6,543 bases of DNA. Origin: an uncultured Lachnospiraceae bacterium (GTDB taxonomy: Bacteria; Bacillota; Clostridia; Lachnospirales; Lachnospiraceae). Location: positions 1 through 6,543 of the forward strand of contig CACZOS010000147.1 in NCBI GenBank assembly GCA_902782815.1, written 5' to 3'. The position numbers and the translations under genes were made by a program. This document shows, one piece after another, positions 6,044 through 6,543 of this stretch (positions are counted from its first letter, which is position 1; the number at the start of each line of letters is the position of its first letter). Under the pieces are notes generated by a model. The model saw nothing but the letters and a program-made list of their open reading frames with translations. It was not told the DNA's origin and searched no databases.

Positions 6044-6543
6044 ATGGATAATAATGAATTAAACAAGTCCTCCCTGCAGGATGAAAGCAACGCAGCAGAG
6101 GAAAATTATTCCCTCAATGATGACCGCCGTGTGAAGGTTCTCTCGCCGGGAGCCCTGGTGGCCAAACGTTTTTTCCGTAACCGCCTTGCGGTGACGGGTA
6201 TGGTCATTCTGATCGCCATGTTTATCTTTTCCTTCATCGGAGGGCTAATTACCCCTTACAAGGAGGATCAGAAGTTCTACACGGTCAAAACCCAGAGCCA
6301 GGATTACGCGGGCATCATCCATAATGAGGAATACAGGTATACCGTGGGCGATAAAGATCTCTTTAAAAGTTCGGTATTTGCCCAGGTATTCCGGAATATC
6401 CTGGAAGGCAACGAAACATTTGATTACAATGATCAGACCTATACGCTGAAGGAGATCGATAATGAAGTTTATACGGTAAGCTGCAAGGATAAACTGGTGG
6501 GTATAGCCAGTAAGGAACTGGTTAACTCCTCCACGCAAGAACC
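6044..6543 (+). CDS. Peptide ABC transporter permease, OppC/DppC type, N-terminal part (runs off window)
   Basis: The frame from ATG 6044 is open to the window edge, giving 166 residues plus two bases. It begins with a hydrophilic acidic tail (1-27). The family's N-terminal signature follows at 28-50 (DRRVKVLSPGALVAKRFF, then RNRLAVTG), and then the first membrane helix at about 48-69, ending GGLITPY. This matches the OppC N-terminal domain. In ordinary OppC proteins the external loop after TPY reaches the GTDxxGRDxxSR motif within roughly 30-50 residues. Here 95 polar, Tyr/Asp-rich residues follow without that motif or a second helix, so the protein has an enlarged external segment. It is the partner of the OppB-type permease 14 bases upstream and is clearly in the same operon. 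The rest of the gene, including the EAA loop, lies outside the window. Confidence 0.93.
   Translation, partial: MDNNELNKSSLQDESNAAEENYSLNDDRRVKVLSPGALVAKRFFRNRLAVTGMVILIAMFIFSFIGGLITPYKEDQKFYTVKTQSQDYAGIIHNEEYRYTVGDKDLFKSSVFAQVFRNILEGNETFDYNDQTYTLKEIDNEVYTVSCKDKLVGIASKELVNSSTQE

Noticed and set aside
6245..6538. Minus-strand open frame near the right edge
   Set aside because: It lies opposite the OppC-type permease, whose frame is open from 6044 to the window end and has clear family motifs; the antisense frame has none.
1..6543. CRISPR arrays, tRNA/rRNA genes, insertion sequences, riboswitches
   Set aside because: No regularly spaced repeats, cloverleaf or rRNA-like stretches, transposase frames, terminal inverted repeats or recognisable riboswitch cores were seen. 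The non-coding gaps are short and explained by promoter, terminator and hairpin elements.

Overview
The window looks like chromosomal DNA of a Gram-positive Firmicute, most likely a Clostridia/Lachnospiraceae-type gut anaerobe. This rests on strong GGAG-type Shine-Dalgarno sites, a Rho-independent terminator, a lipoprotein-type binding protein, pyruvate phosphate dikinase, an M3 oligoendopeptidase, and mid-range base composition judged by eye. The assignment is inference; no rRNA or other taxonomic marker is present. All genes lie on the + strand.

Layout. Positions 1-150 hold the last 49 codons of pyruvate phosphate dikinase (ppdK), followed by a strong intrinsic terminator at 178-205. An AT-rich leader with a possible extended -10 promoter then precedes a cytoplasmic M3-family zinc oligopeptidase (307-2013). 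Its stop codon overlaps the start of a small four-helix membrane protein of unknown function (2013-2543). A 63-base gap carries a candidate promoter and a perfect dyad. Next comes a peptide ABC transporter cluster: an unusually long family 5 substrate-binding lipoprotein (2607-4850), a 192-base spacer with two strong hairpins, an OppB/DppB-type permease starting at GTG (5043-6029), and the first 166 codons of an OppC/DppC-type permease (6044 to the window edge). ATPase genes would be expected downstream but are not in view.

How it fits together. The lipoprotein would capture peptides outside the cell, the two permeases would move them in, and the M3 peptidase, which has no signal peptide, could cut them in the cytoplasm. 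The gene order is seen directly; the functional link is inference. The paired hairpins after the binding-protein gene are well placed to let that protein be made in excess over the permeases.

Nothing here is clearly a new class of system. The points most worth a second look are the large extra segment inside the binding protein, the matching extra external segment in the OppC-type permease, the double-hairpin spacer with its short direct repeat, the dyad over the putative binding-protein promoter, and the uncharacterised membrane protein coupled to the peptidase.
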